NCBI RefSeq assembly: GCF_025822245.1 | Contig: NZ_JACKTL010000073.1 | Span: 219,334-283,333 of the forward strand | DNA: 64,000 nucleotides | Reading direction: 5' to 3' | Source of the DNA: Mycolicibacterium hodleri | GTDB lineage: Bacteria; Actinomycetota; Actinomycetes; Mycobacteriales; Mycobacteriaceae | In this document: piece after piece, positions 50,019 to 56,687 of the stretch | Layout of the letters: each line of letters opens with the position of its first letter | How positions within the stretch are numbered: the stretch's first letter is position 1 | Made by a program: the position numbers and the translations under genes | The notes under the pieces: model-generated | What the model was told of the DNA's origin: nothing | Databases searched by the model: none | What the model saw: the letters and a program-made list of their open reading frames with translations, nothing else

Positions 50019-50837
50019 ATGCCCACTATCACCACACCAGACGGCGTCGAAATCTTCTACAAGGACTGGGGTTCGGGCCAGCCGATCGTCTTCAGTCACG
50101 GCTGGCCGCTGACGGCCGACGACTGGGATGCCCAGATGACGTTCTTCCTCCAGCAGGGTTACCGGGTCATCGCCCATGACCGCCGTGGGCACGGGCGCTC
50201 CGATCAGGTCGGTACCGGCAACGACATGACGCACTGGGTGGCTGATCTCGCCGCGTTGACCGAACACCTCGACCTGCGCGATGCCGTCCACGTCGGGCAC
50301 TCCACCGGGGGCGGTGAGGTGGCTCGTTATGTAGCGGGCCACCAGGATCGGGTCGCCAAGGCGGCGCTGGTGGCCTCGCTGACGCCGAACATGCTGCGCA
50401 GCGAGACGAACCCCGGCGGTCAACCCCAGGAGTGGTTCGACGCGGTTGAGGCAGGCGTCCTAGGTAACCGGTCGCAGTTCTATCGCGACGTACCGGAGGG
50501 GCCGTTCTACGGCTTCAACCGTCCGGGTGCGGAGCCGTCCGAAGCAGTCATCGCCAATTGGTGGCGGCAGGGCATGTCCGGTAGCGCCCTAGCGCACTCC
50601 GCGACAGTGTTTTGCTGGCTCGAAGACTTCACCGAAGACCTGCGGAGGATCACCGTTCCCGTCCTGGTGATGCACGGCGAAGACGACCAAATCGTCCCGT
50701 TCGCCAGCGCGGTCCCCCGCGCCGTCGATCTACTCGAGAACGGCGCCCTGAAGACCTACCCCGGCTATCCACACGGGATGCTGACCACGCACGCCGACGT
50801 CCTCAACCCCGATCTGCTGGCCTTCATCAGATCCTGA
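50019..50837 (+). CDS. Non-haem chloroperoxidase-type alpha/beta hydrolase
   Basis: The 272-residue product matches the cofactor-free haloperoxidase/perhydrolase group in length and layout: FSHGWPLTADDWDAQM (oxyanion hole), RGHGRSDQV, nucleophile GHSTGG (Ser95), acid in MHGEDDQIVPF and His in YPGYPHGM. AAAGGAG precedes the ATG. It is the only intact gene between att copies B and C and may be cargo. Esterase activity is as likely as peroxidase activity. Confidence 0.87.
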   Translation: MPTITTPDGVEIFYKDWGSGQPIVFSHGWPLTADDWDAQMTFFLQQGYRVIAHDRRGHGRSDQVGTGNDMTHWVADLAALTEHLDLRDAVHVGHSTGGGEVARYVAGHQDRVAKAALVASLTPNMLRSETNPGGQPQEWFDAVEAGVLGNRSQFYRDVPEGPFYGFNRPGAEPSEAVIANWWRQGMSGSALAHSATVFCWLEDFTEDLRRITVPVLVMHGEDDQIVPFASAVPRAVDLLENGALKTYPGYPHGMLTTHADVLNPDLLAFIRS

Positions 50838-50980
50838 TCGCCGCCATCGGTTCTCCTGCACAGGTCAACGATTCCGCACCGTCCGACCGCCGCGTCAAGC
50901 AATGCCAGTTCGCCGCCGGGCGCGTGCAGTGTCCAATGTGTGGGGCAGATTCCGAATTCCAGTCAGTCCTGCTCGAGCAG

Positions 50981-51234
50981 CCCTACCGCCGGATCGACAC
51001 CGTGATGGACCGCTACAACGTCTCTCGCCCGACCGCGACCAGCTGGCCCTTGCTGGCAACGGCATCCTTCAGAACGTCAAGACCCGACCCGATCGACTTT
51101 TCACCAACCGCGAGTCTCTCCAGCTTCTGGCCAGGCCAAAACCCGTGGGCTATGACGCAGCGCAGGAGCCGGCCTCAACGCCAACCTCCGGGGCTAGCGC
51201 GGCACCGTGCGTGGTCATCGCATTGGCAGGTTGA
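50981..51234 (+). pseudogene. Frameshifted HTH (excisionase-like) remnant
   Basis: One frame gives YRRIDTVMDRYNVSRPTATSW, an AlpA/MerR-like helix-turn-helix start. A second frame continues GNGILQNVKTRPDRLFTNRE and SLQLLARPKPV to a stop at 51232-51234. Together they resemble a small excisionase-type DNA-binding protein disrupted by one frameshift. A more decayed copy lies before att copy B. The surrounding 50838-51341 holds no other gene. Confidence 0.45.
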
Positions 51235-51341
51235 AGTGGTGGTTCGAGCCATCGTTCATTCATCGTCAGTGAGCCGGATAGCGATCGCCAGCAGAACGGC
51301 TGAGCACCAACAGCGCCAAAGTTGGCTGCTAGGAGGCAGTT

Positions 51342-51418
51342 CCGGAAACCAACGAGTCCCAGCGAAAACCGACTAATGGCAAAGCCGGTGTCGCATGTTC
51401 GAATCCTGCCGGGGGCAC
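51342..51418 (+). repeat. Att copy C with its 37-base flank
   Basis: Bases 51342-51378 are identical to 49151-49187, and 51381-51418 repeats the tRNA-Arg 3' half with one mismatch at 51406. The whole 77-base block recurs 2,191 bases after copy B, showing that two elements of the same family integrated in tandem or that one duplicated. Confidence 0.85.
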
Positions 51419-51423
51419 TGAGC

Positions 51424-51453
51424 AAGGGGGGGGGGGGTATTCAGCCACCCTTG
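51424..51453. terminator. Degraded terminator after att copy C with a 12-G run
   Basis: The segment parallels the hairpin at 49232, keeping ATTCAG and CCACCCTTG, but the left arm is replaced by a run of 12 G (51426-51437). The long stem is weakened. The homopolymer could be hypervariable or a sequencing error. Confidence 0.5.
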
Positions 51454-51515
51454 ATGATCGTCATCGATATTCGGTTGTGCCCGAGATGGTCGGGGTCGCG
51501 CCAGGCGCCACCCGT
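51441..51515 (-). pseudogene. Second integrase C-terminal fragment
   Basis: On the minus strand GGAWRDPDHLGHNRISMT continues into IIKGG and a stop at 51441-51443. DHLGHNRISMT matches the integrase fragment beside the tRNA (DHLGHTRISMT) and lies in the same orientation just right of an att copy. It is cut off where the terminator sequence begins, and the catalytic Tyr tail is missing. Confidence 0.6.
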
Positions 51516-51541
51516 CGACCGTCGGTGGGTTACCGGAGCAA

Positions 51542-52144
51542 TCAGCGACGCCCATCGCTGGGAGCGCCGCCCGGAGCTGCGTTGAACCCTGGCTGCGCCA
51601 CGTCCGGTTCGGTGAGCTGGAAGGGGGATGGAGCGACGACCTCTGGCGCGGCCGGTGCGCCCCCTACGTCACCGCCGCCGTCGGTGGGCGCACTGCCGAT
51701 GGTCTCGCTGGAATCTCCAGGCGCTTCCGGGCCAATCCCCTGGTCTCCACCGCTCGTGGAGACCCACACCATCAAGTCCTGGACACCGTCGTTGTAGACG
51801 ACGCTGTTGGGAGTGTCCCCGACGACGTCGAAGTAGATCTTGCCGGGGATTTCGCCGCCGACGATCCGATAGTTCTGCCCGCTCGCAGCGCGGGCGTTGA
51901 ACAGTGCAGCTATGGGGACGCCCCCGTCGTTCGTCACGGTTGCTTCATACAACCGGCCGTTGTGAAACACGGCGTCCGAACTCGGCCTAAGCCCTTGAAC
52001 CGTGTAGGTGATCATCGGGTTGCCGTAGACGTCGTTGAGTGACTCCGGGACGCCATATGGCTTGATGTCGTTGGCCGCTGAAGCCGGGACCGCCGTACCA
52101 GCGGCCATGCCGACCGTGACCGCAGCGACGCCGACACCTGCCAT
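51542..52144 (-). CDS. Exported DUF1942 (MPT63-type) protein
   Basis: The 200-residue product has a hydrophobic export signal (MAGVGVAAVTVGMAAGTAVP, cleavage near ASA-AN). The mature DUF1942 domain reads DIKPYGVPESLNDVYGNPMI, NGRLYEATVTN and FNARAASGQNYRI. It is followed by a Pro/Ala/Gly-rich tail of about 70 residues. From ATG 52144 the signal lacks a basic n-region; the in-frame codons just upstream (KIRKL, after AAGGATAAAG) would supply one, so initiation at an ATT or ATA codon is possible. Confidence 0.8.
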   Translation of the reverse strand: MAGVGVAAVTVGMAAGTAVPASAANDIKPYGVPESLNDVYGNPMITYTVQGLRPSSDAVFHNGRLYEATVTNDGGVPIAALFNARAASGQNYRIVGGEIPGKIYFDVVGDTPNSVVYNDGVQDLMVWVSTSGGDQGIGPEAPGDSSETIGSAPTDGGGDVGGAPAAPEVVAPSPFQLTEPDVAQPGFNAAPGGAPSDGRR

Positions 52145-52307
52145 GAGTTTTCGAATCTTTATCCTTACCCCTCTGGCTAGACGATTCTGAGCGAACGTTA
52201 CCTCGCAGTTACTGCGTGAAAGGGCTATTTGGCGCAGGCAGACAACTGACTCCGCGCCTGGACAGAGCAACCCGCTGCTCCGGACAGGTCACCCCGGTGT
52301 TCGATCG

Positions 52308-52727
52308 TCAGCCGGCCGGGTCGGGTTCGTACCGCAGCAGGGTGACGTCGTGCTCGGGATAGTCGAAGAACACCGGTCGCACGCGCATACCGATCTCCAG
52401 CTCGGCAGGGTCGACGTTGACCATCTCGGTGCTGAACCGCGGCCCCTCGTCCCATTGCACGACGGCCAGCAGCTGCGGAACGTCGGCCGCGAAATGCGGG
52501 GAAACCGGTTTCATCGCGACGGTGAACGTGTACAGCGTTCCCTTGCCGGAGATTTCGCGCCATTCCAGGTCGTCGGCCAGGGTGCGTGGCGACAGGATCC
52601 TGGGGTAGAAGACGTACCGTCCGAGCGACGGCGAGTACTGGATGCGAATGGTGTGCTCTGCCAACGCATCCCAGAATGGCGCGCTAACCGGCGTCTTGAC
52701 CGGCATGGGTTTGTCGAATGTCGTCAT
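52308..52727 (-). CDS. DUF35 OB-fold protein lacking the zinc-ribbon cysteines
   Basis: The 139-residue product has the DUF35 layout: an N-terminal helix (PVSAPFWDALAEHTIRIQYS), rubredoxin-like region and an OB-fold (GKGTLYTFTVAMKPVSPHF, LLAVVQWDEGPRFST). The usual CxxC pairs are replaced by YSPS and SPRT and the protein contains no Cys at all, so zinc is not bound. It lies 9 bases downstream of a thiolase-like gene; such pairs form acyl-CoA aldolase or hydratase complexes in steroid degradation. Confidence 0.8.
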   Translation of the reverse strand: MTTFDKPMPVKTPVSAPFWDALAEHTIRIQYSPSLGRYVFYPRILSPRTLADDLEWREISGKGTLYTFTVAMKPVSPHFAADVPQLLAVVQWDEGPRFSTEMVNVDPAELEIGMRVRPVFFDYPEHDVTLLRYEPDPAG

Positions 52728-52736
52728 GGCTCGCCC

Positions 52737-53942
52737 TTAATCGCCCTGCAGGATCAACGTGGTCTGCTCACTGAGGATGCCGCCGTTGCCGGAGACGAAC
52801 GCGGTGTGGGCGTCGGCGACCTGGGCGGCGCCGGCGCGGCCCATCAATTGCCGGGTGGCGTCGCAGACGTGGTGCATGCCACCGGCGTTGCCGCATTGAC
52901 CGAAACCCAGTTGTCCGCCCGCGGTATTCACCGGGAAGTCACCGCGGAACGTCAGGTCGTGCGAAGCGACGAACTCCATCCCCTTGCCCTTTTCGCAGAA
53001 GCCGGCGTCTTCCAGGCTCAGCAGGACGGTGATGGTGTAGCAGTCGTAGATCGACGCGACGTCGATGTCAGCCCGCGTGACACCGGCCATCGCAAAGGCG
53101 GAATCGGCCGCCTTGGCGATGGGTGTCGCCAACAGGTCCTCGGCGTACGTCGGGGTCTTGTACGGCACGTGCTCGCCGAACCCCTTGATCCAGACCGGCC
53201 GATTGCGCGATTTCCGGGCCAGGTCGGCACTGGCGACCACTACCGATGCGCCGCCGAAGCAGGGCATCACGATCTCCAGGCGGTGCAGTGGATCGGCGAT
53301 CATCGGGCTGGCCAGGACGTCCTCGACGGTGATCGGCTTGTCGTGCCAGATGGCACCCGCGGTGTGGTTGGCGTTGACCCGTTGATCCACCGCGATTTTG
53401 GCCATCGCTCGCTCGTCATAGCCGTAGACGGCGCCGTACCGGCGGGCGACCTGGCCATAGGGGCCGTTCTGGCCGAGGTTGCCATAGGGGATCTCGAACT
53501 CGGCCTGCGGTGAGCCGTACTGGTTGCTCGACGCCCCGAAGTACAACGCGTCGCCGTAGTCCTTCGGCTTCTTGTCCGACATCGGCGTCATGTACTGCGC
53601 AGGGATGGTGCACAGTACGGCGTTGCAGATGCCGAGTTCGACGGCCGCGGCCGCACGCCACACCATCGCTGCCGCGGTCGCCCCGCCTAGGTCGACGAAT
53701 TCTGCGAAATTGGCTGGGATGCCGAGGTATTCGGCGATGGTCGACGGGACGAAGATCTCCGACTCCATCAGTGGGCTGCAGACCAGACCGTCGACCTCGG
53801 TCGCCGAGATCCCTGCGTCGGCCAGGGCGGCCGCGCTGAGCGTGGCCCACTGTTCGAGGGTGAACGTCAACGGCTCGGTCGGAGTGCGGGAGGGTGGTAA
53901 CTCGGTGAATCCGACGATCGCCGCTTCGCCTCGAAGTCCCAT
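52737..53942 (-). CDS. Thiolase-like (SCP2/Ltp type) protein without nucleophilic cysteine
   Basis: The 401-residue protein has the thiolase fold pattern: AAIVGFTELPPSRTP, VDLGGATAAAMVWRAAAAVE, YDCYTITVLLSLEDAGF and NTAGGQLGFGQCGNAGGMHH. The position of the nucleophilic Cys (CASG in thiolases) reads GGATAA, so it is not a thiolase. Together with the DUF35 gene this is the arrangement of Ltp-type retro-aldolases. The start is ATG 53942; a longer start at 54008 would overlap the operator and the TetR promoter region. Confidence 0.82.
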   Translation of the reverse strand: MGLRGEAAIVGFTELPPSRTPTEPLTFTLEQWATLSAAALADAGISATEVDGLVCSPLMESEIFVPSTIAEYLGIPANFAEFVDLGGATAAAMVWRAAAAVELGICNAVLCTIPAQYMTPMSDKKPKDYGDALYFGASSNQYGSPQAEFEIPYGNLGQNGPYGQVARRYGAVYGYDERAMAKIAVDQRVNANHTAGAIWHDKPITVEDVLASPMIADPLHRLEIVMPCFGGASVVVASADLARKSRNRPVWIKGFGEHVPYKTPTYAEDLLATPIAKAADSAFAMAGVTRADIDVASIYDCYTITVLLSLEDAGFCEKGKGMEFVASHDLTFRGDFPVNTAGGQLGFGQCGNAGGMHHVCDATRQLMGRAGAAQVADAHTAFVSGNGGILSEQTTLILQGD

Positions 53943-53960
53943 GAACCTGCCTCCATAGCT

Positions 53961-53977
53961 GGAAAACGGCGTTTTCC
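53961..53977. promoter_or_regulatory. 17-bp palindrome between thiolase-like and TetR genes
   Basis: GGAAAAC and GTTTTCC are perfect arms around GGC. The site lies 19 bases from the thiolase-like ATG and 34 from the TetR GTG. It is the probable TetR operator, controlling both directions. Confidence 0.6.
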
Positions 53978-54010
53978 GTACAGTAACAACCGACCGTGAA
54001 GGGAGCAATC

Positions 54011-54550
54011 GTGGCAGGCACCGCAGACGCCATCTACGCCCGTGCGCTGACCCTGCTCGACGAGGAAGGTCTCGCCGGGATCAGCGCGCGACGCCTCGCC
54101 ACCGAACTGAAGTGTTCGACCAAGACGCTCTACCAACAGGTCGGCAACCAGGACCAGTTGATCCGCGAACTGGTGGCGCGCCATTTCGCCGCACTACGGC
54201 TGGAGTTCTCCGAAGCCGACACCTGGCAGGAGAGTGCGATGCGGTGGTGCCGCGCGGTACGGACGGCGCTGCTCGCGCATCCGCACCTGTCGGGACTCAT
54301 GACCGTCGACGATCGGGAACCGATCGCCGCCTACGTCGACCGACTGCTGAAGGTGCTCATCACCGCCGGCGTGGCACCCGCGCTGGCCCGTAACGGTTGC
54401 CGGGTGCTGGTGCACACCACGATCAGCTTGACCGGCGCGGAAATCGCAGCCGACGGCCACTCACCCGAGGTGTTCGCCGAGGTCTTCGAGAACACCATCA
54501 GGTGGGTCGTGTTGGGTATCGCCTCAGAACAAGAGCAGTCGGCTACGTGA
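54011..54550 (+). CDS. TetR-family transcriptional regulator
   Basis: The 179-residue product has the HTH GISARRLATELKCSTKTLYQ and a helical ligand domain of TetR_C type. GTG 54011 lies 7 bases after AAGGGAG; GTG 53996 is an alternative that lacks this spacing. It is divergent from the thiolase-like/DUF35 operon with the palindrome between, so it probably senses an acyl-CoA of that pathway. Confidence 0.87.
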   Translation: MAGTADAIYARALTLLDEEGLAGISARRLATELKCSTKTLYQQVGNQDQLIRELVARHFAALRLEFSEADTWQESAMRWCRAVRTALLAHPHLSGLMTVDDREPIAAYVDRLLKVLITAGVAPALARNGCRVLVHTTISLTGAEIAADGHSPEVFAEVFENTIRWVVLGIASEQEQSAT

Positions 54551-54585
54551 GCGCCACGGACGACAGTCCGGGCAGCGACGCCCTC

Positions 54586-55281
54586 CTACTCCCCGCGGGT
54601 GTCGATCACGCGCTGGGCGACGTCGAGCAGCTTGGTGTTGGTGTCCTGCGACAGCTGTCGGAGCATCGAGAACGCCCGCACGTCGTCGATCTTGAAGCGC
54701 TCCATGATGATGCCCTTGGCCTGGCCGATGCGGTCCCGCGTGGACAGCGCCGACTGCAGCTGCTCACCTTCCCGGCTCGCGAGGATCGCCGCGGCGGCGT
54801 GGGCCGCCAGGATCATGCCGATGGACTCCGCCTCGCTGTCCCACAGCTTGGGCTGGCGCCCGAACAGGTTGAGGGCGCCCGCGGTGCGGTCGGCGGTGTA
54901 CAGCTTGAACGACAGCGCGCTGAGCACCCCGAGCTTGACGACTTCGGGCGCGTAGTTCGGAAAGCGGGGCTCGTCGCGGAAGTCGTCGATGCGGACCACG
55001 ATCTCGTCCAGCGCCGCCTCGACGCAGGGGCCTTCGTTGTGGCGGATCTGCAACTCGTCGAGCTGGAACATCAGGTCGTTGGTCGGTGCGAGCGTTTCGA
55101 AGCTTCCGGCCTTGCCGATGAGGAGGACGCCGGCGACGTCGACGCCGGGGATGAGTTCCTTGGCCGTGGCGGTCACGTCCGCGAGGACGTCGTCGACCTT
55201 CCGCAACGCGGTGACCCGCGCCAACTCCGCCATCCGCGCGGCGAGGTCGTGGTTCTGCAACTTCATGATGGCATTTTGCAC
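54586..55281 (-). CDS. GAF-ANTAR antitermination regulator
   Basis: The 231-residue product has an N-terminal GAF domain (ATAKELIPGVDVAGVLLIGK; IRHNEGPCVEAALDE) and a C-terminal ANTAR RNA-binding domain (STRDRIGQAKGIIMERF; AFSMLRQLSQDTNTKLLDVA). ANTAR proteins bind paired RNA hairpins and prevent termination. The GTG at 55281 follows GGAG by 5 bases; ATG 55266 is an alternative. No target RNA was identified nearby. Confidence 0.87.
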   Translation of the reverse strand: MQNAIMKLQNHDLAARMAELARVTALRKVDDVLADVTATAKELIPGVDVAGVLLIGKAGSFETLAPTNDLMFQLDELQIRHNEGPCVEAALDEIVVRIDDFRDEPRFPNYAPEVVKLGVLSALSFKLYTADRTAGALNLFGRQPKLWDSEAESIGMILAAHAAAAILASREGEQLQSALSTRDRIGQAKGIIMERFKIDDVRAFSMLRQLSQDTNTKLLDVAQRVIDTRGE

Positions 55282-55346
55282 GTTATCTCCGTCGCCAAGC
55301 ACGTTTGTCCCCGCCGAGCACGGGAAATGCGCTCAGGCAGGTGTGC

Positions 55347-55364
55347 TTGAGTGTCGACACTCAA
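55347..55364. promoter_or_regulatory. 18-bp perfect palindrome TTGAGTGTCGACACTCAA
   Basis: The palindrome lies in the 181-bp gap between the ANTAR gene and the divergent thiolase gene, 66 bases upstream of the former and 98 upstream of the latter. It resembles a fatty-acid-type TetR site, or a HAIR element with spacing 6 rather than 7. The regulator is unknown. Confidence 0.55.
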
Positions 55365-55409
55365 TCAAACCTAGGTCCCGCCGGTTCAGACTAGAGCCGG
55401 TGGGGCCGT

Positions 55410-55430
55410 TTCGGTTATCGGATTACCGAA
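55410..55430. promoter_or_regulatory. Inverted repeat upstream of the thiolase gene
   Basis: TTCGGT and ACCGAA flank a 9-base spacer, 32 bases before the thiolase ATG. A TAACGT -10-like hexamer (55450-55455) ends 7 bases before that ATG. A repressor bound here would overlap the -35 region. Confidence 0.4.
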
Positions 55431-55462
55431 GTCACTCTGCTAGTTGTAGTAACGTCCGCCGC

Positions 55463-56683
55463 ATGTCCGACTCGAACGTGTGGATCCTCGGGGGCTACCA
55501 GAGCGACTTCGGCCGCAATCTCACCCGCGAGGGCGTCGACTTCGCCGGCCTGACCGCCGAGGTAGTCACGTCGACGCTGCACGCCGCCAGGATCGACGCC
55601 GGCGAGGTCGGCGTGGTCCACGTCGGCAATGCGTTCGGCGAGATGTTCGCCGCTCAGGGCCACCTCGGCGCCATGCCGGCCACCGTGGTCGACGGCCTGT
55701 GGGACACCCCGTCCACGCGTCACGAGGCGGCCTGCGCGTCCGGCAGCGTCGCGGCGCTCGCGGCCATCGCCGACCTGCGTTCCGGTGCCTACGAGACGGC
55801 CCTGGTCCTCGGCGTGGAGCTGGAGAAGACCGTGCCCGGCGACACCGCCGCGCAGTACCTCGGCGCCGCCGCCTGGACGGGCCACGAGGGCCAGGACGCA
55901 CGCTTCACGTGGCCCTCGATGTTCTCCCACGTGGCCGACGAGTACGACCGCCGCTACGGTCTCGACGAGGCCCATCTCCGGGCGATCGCGTCGCTCAACC
56001 TCGCCAACGCCCGACGCAATCCGAACGCACAGACCCGCGACTGGCTGGTGCCGACGCCACTCACCGACGACGACGTCGCCAACCCCGTCGTGGAGGGCAG
56101 GATCCGCCGCTTCGACTGCAGCCAGATGACCGACGGCGGATCCGGCGTGGTCCTGGTCACCGACCGCTACCTGCGCGACCACCCCGACGCGCGACCCCTG
56201 GCTCGCATCGAGGGCTGGGGACACCGCACCGTCGGCCTGGGCATGCGCCAGAAGCTCGACCGCTCCGCCGAGGACCCGTACGTGATGCCCCACGTGCGCA
56301 GCGCCGTGCTTGACGCGTTCCGCCGCGCACACGTCACCCTGGACGACCTCCACGGCATGGAGGTGCACGACTGCTTCACCCCCAGCGAGTACATGGCCGT
56401 CGACCACGTCGGGCTGACCGGCCCCGGCGACTCGTGGAAGGCCATCGAGAACGGCGAGATCGAGATCGGCGGACGGTTGCCGATCAACCCCAGCGGCGGG
56501 CTGATCGGCGGCGGCCATCCCGTGGGGGCGTCCGGGGTCCGCATGCTCCTCGACGCGGCCAAACAGGTCAGCGGCACCGCAGGCGCCTACCAAGTCGACG
56601 GTGCCAGCACCTTCGGCACCCTCAACTTCGGTGGCAGCACCGCCACCACGGTCAGTTTCGTCGTCGGTTCGGTCGAGGAGTAA
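55463..56683 (+). CDS. Acetyl-CoA acetyltransferase/thiolase family protein
   Basis: The 406-residue thiolase-fold enzyme keeps the nucleophilic Cys (EAACASGSVAAL), the His/Cys end motif in INPSGGLIGGGHPVGASG and the block MEVHDCFTPSEYMAVDHVG. It should carry out a thiolase-type or sterol-carrier-type step on an acyl-CoA. The start appears leaderless. From memory it occupies the position of Rv0914c of M. tuberculosis. Four bases separate it from the carotenoid oxygenase gene. Confidence 0.86.
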   Translation: MSDSNVWILGGYQSDFGRNLTREGVDFAGLTAEVVTSTLHAARIDAGEVGVVHVGNAFGEMFAAQGHLGAMPATVVDGLWDTPSTRHEAACASGSVAALAAIADLRSGAYETALVLGVELEKTVPGDTAAQYLGAAAWTGHEGQDARFTWPSMFSHVADEYDRRYGLDEAHLRAIASLNLANARRNPNAQTRDWLVPTPLTDDDVANPVVEGRIRRFDCSQMTDGGSGVVLVTDRYLRDHPDARPLARIEGWGHRTVGLGMRQKLDRSAEDPYVMPHVRSAVLDAFRRAHVTLDDLHGMEVHDCFTPSEYMAVDHVGLTGPGDSWKAIENGEIEIGGRLPINPSGGLIGGGHPVGASGVRMLLDAAKQVSGTAGAYQVDGASTFGTLNFGGSTATTVSFVVGSVEE

Positions 56684-56687
56684 CGCT

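Noticed and set aside
51150..51425. Minus-strand frame with APGRIRTCDTGF across att copy C
   Set aside because: This phrase is the antisense translation of the tRNA-Arg 3' half and recurs wherever that sequence does; it is not a protein.
55347..55364. HspR HAIR element
   Set aside because: CTTGAGT-N7-ACTCAAG needs seven central bases and a final G; here the spacing is six and the outer pair does not match, so it is listed only as an unassigned palindrome.
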